Source: Flavobacterium hydatis
Lineage (GTDB): Bacteria > Bacteroidota > Bacteroidia > Flavobacteriales > Flavobacteriaceae
Assembly: GCF_000737695.1 (NCBI RefSeq)
Contig: NZ_JPRM01000024.1
Location: 141,178 to 205,177, forward strand
Direction: 5' to 3'
Length of the DNA: 64,000 nt
The notes beneath the pieces are model-generated. The model was not told the origin of the DNA and ran no database searches. It saw only the letters and a list, made by a program, of their open reading frames with translations. This document shows positions 63,949-64,000 of this stretch, one piece after another; within the stretch, counting starts at the first letter, position 1, and each line of letters begins with the position of its first letter. The position numbers were made by a program, and so were the translations under genes.

Positions 63949-64000
63949 GAATATTTTTTTATTTATTTTTCAAAAAAATTAAATTTTATAAATTCCAGCA

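Noticed and set aside
1..64000. CRISPR array
   Set aside because: The repeats seen are palindromic, dispersed or in 142-146 bp tandem units; no short repeats with regular unique spacers and no cas gene.

Overview
The window is about 64 kb of AT-rich chromosome from a member of the Bacteroidota, most likely Flavobacterium or a close relative. Supporting signs are a porX gene (type IX secretion regulator), many Bacteroidetes-type promoters (TAnnTTTG -7 box, TTG/TTTG near -33), a tRNA gene without encoded CCA, flavobacterial lipoproteins and small membrane proteins, and abundant dispersed palindromic intergenic repeats. No assignment was checked against a database; names rest on motifs and family knowledge.

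Layout: 3-5516 is a tripartite RND efflux operon whose adaptor gene carries two in-frame ochre codons. 5689-16425 is mostly core: porX, tsaE, ald, a DUF4258 protein, ung, mutS2, a DCC thiol protein, ettA, a small membrane protein and holA. 16520-23712 holds an HsdR-N-like nuclease-fold protein, a glycosyltransferase, an OmpA lipoprotein, a YciO-type protein, a UvrD/PcrA helicase and a TauE permease. 23838-32659 is a mixed block: patatin, M1 aminopeptidase, a Dph6-like ATPase, a HEAGH protein paired with an Asp/Asn-hydroxylase-like protein, DUF1697 and several unknowns. recG follows (33067-35175), then a 0.9 kb repeat cluster and a second, intact RND operon with TolC (36089-41725), then a bestrophin.

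42690-47320 looks like one regulatory unit: an AraC-family regulator and a divergent aldehyde dehydrogenase, alcohol dehydrogenase and DUF779 operon. Its promoter carries two direct repeats 21 bp apart, as expected for an AraC-type operator. pheT, a lipoprotein, apt and tRNA-Arg(ACG) follow.

Downstream of tRNA-Arg, 51.6-61.6 kb is accessory. It holds a two-gene ABC-ATPase plus DUF4435/TOPRIM module matching the PARIS (AriA/AriB) anti-phage architecture, a two-TM potassium channel, a GNAT-domain protein, a giant WG-repeat protein and a DUF4833 protein. These are interspersed with copies of a MITE/REP-like element. The window ends with a tight minus-strand operon (phytanoyl-CoA-dioxygenase-like, a 50-residue small ORF, CDP-alcohol phosphatidyltransferase, GtrA). 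It is preceded by a good promoter and a short ORF with six consecutive cysteine codons.

The most notable candidates are the PARIS-like system, the polycysteine leader, the AraC operator, the doubly interrupted adaptor gene, the rare-codon patches over the RND proton-relay helices, and the nested perfect inverted repeats at 61355-61635.
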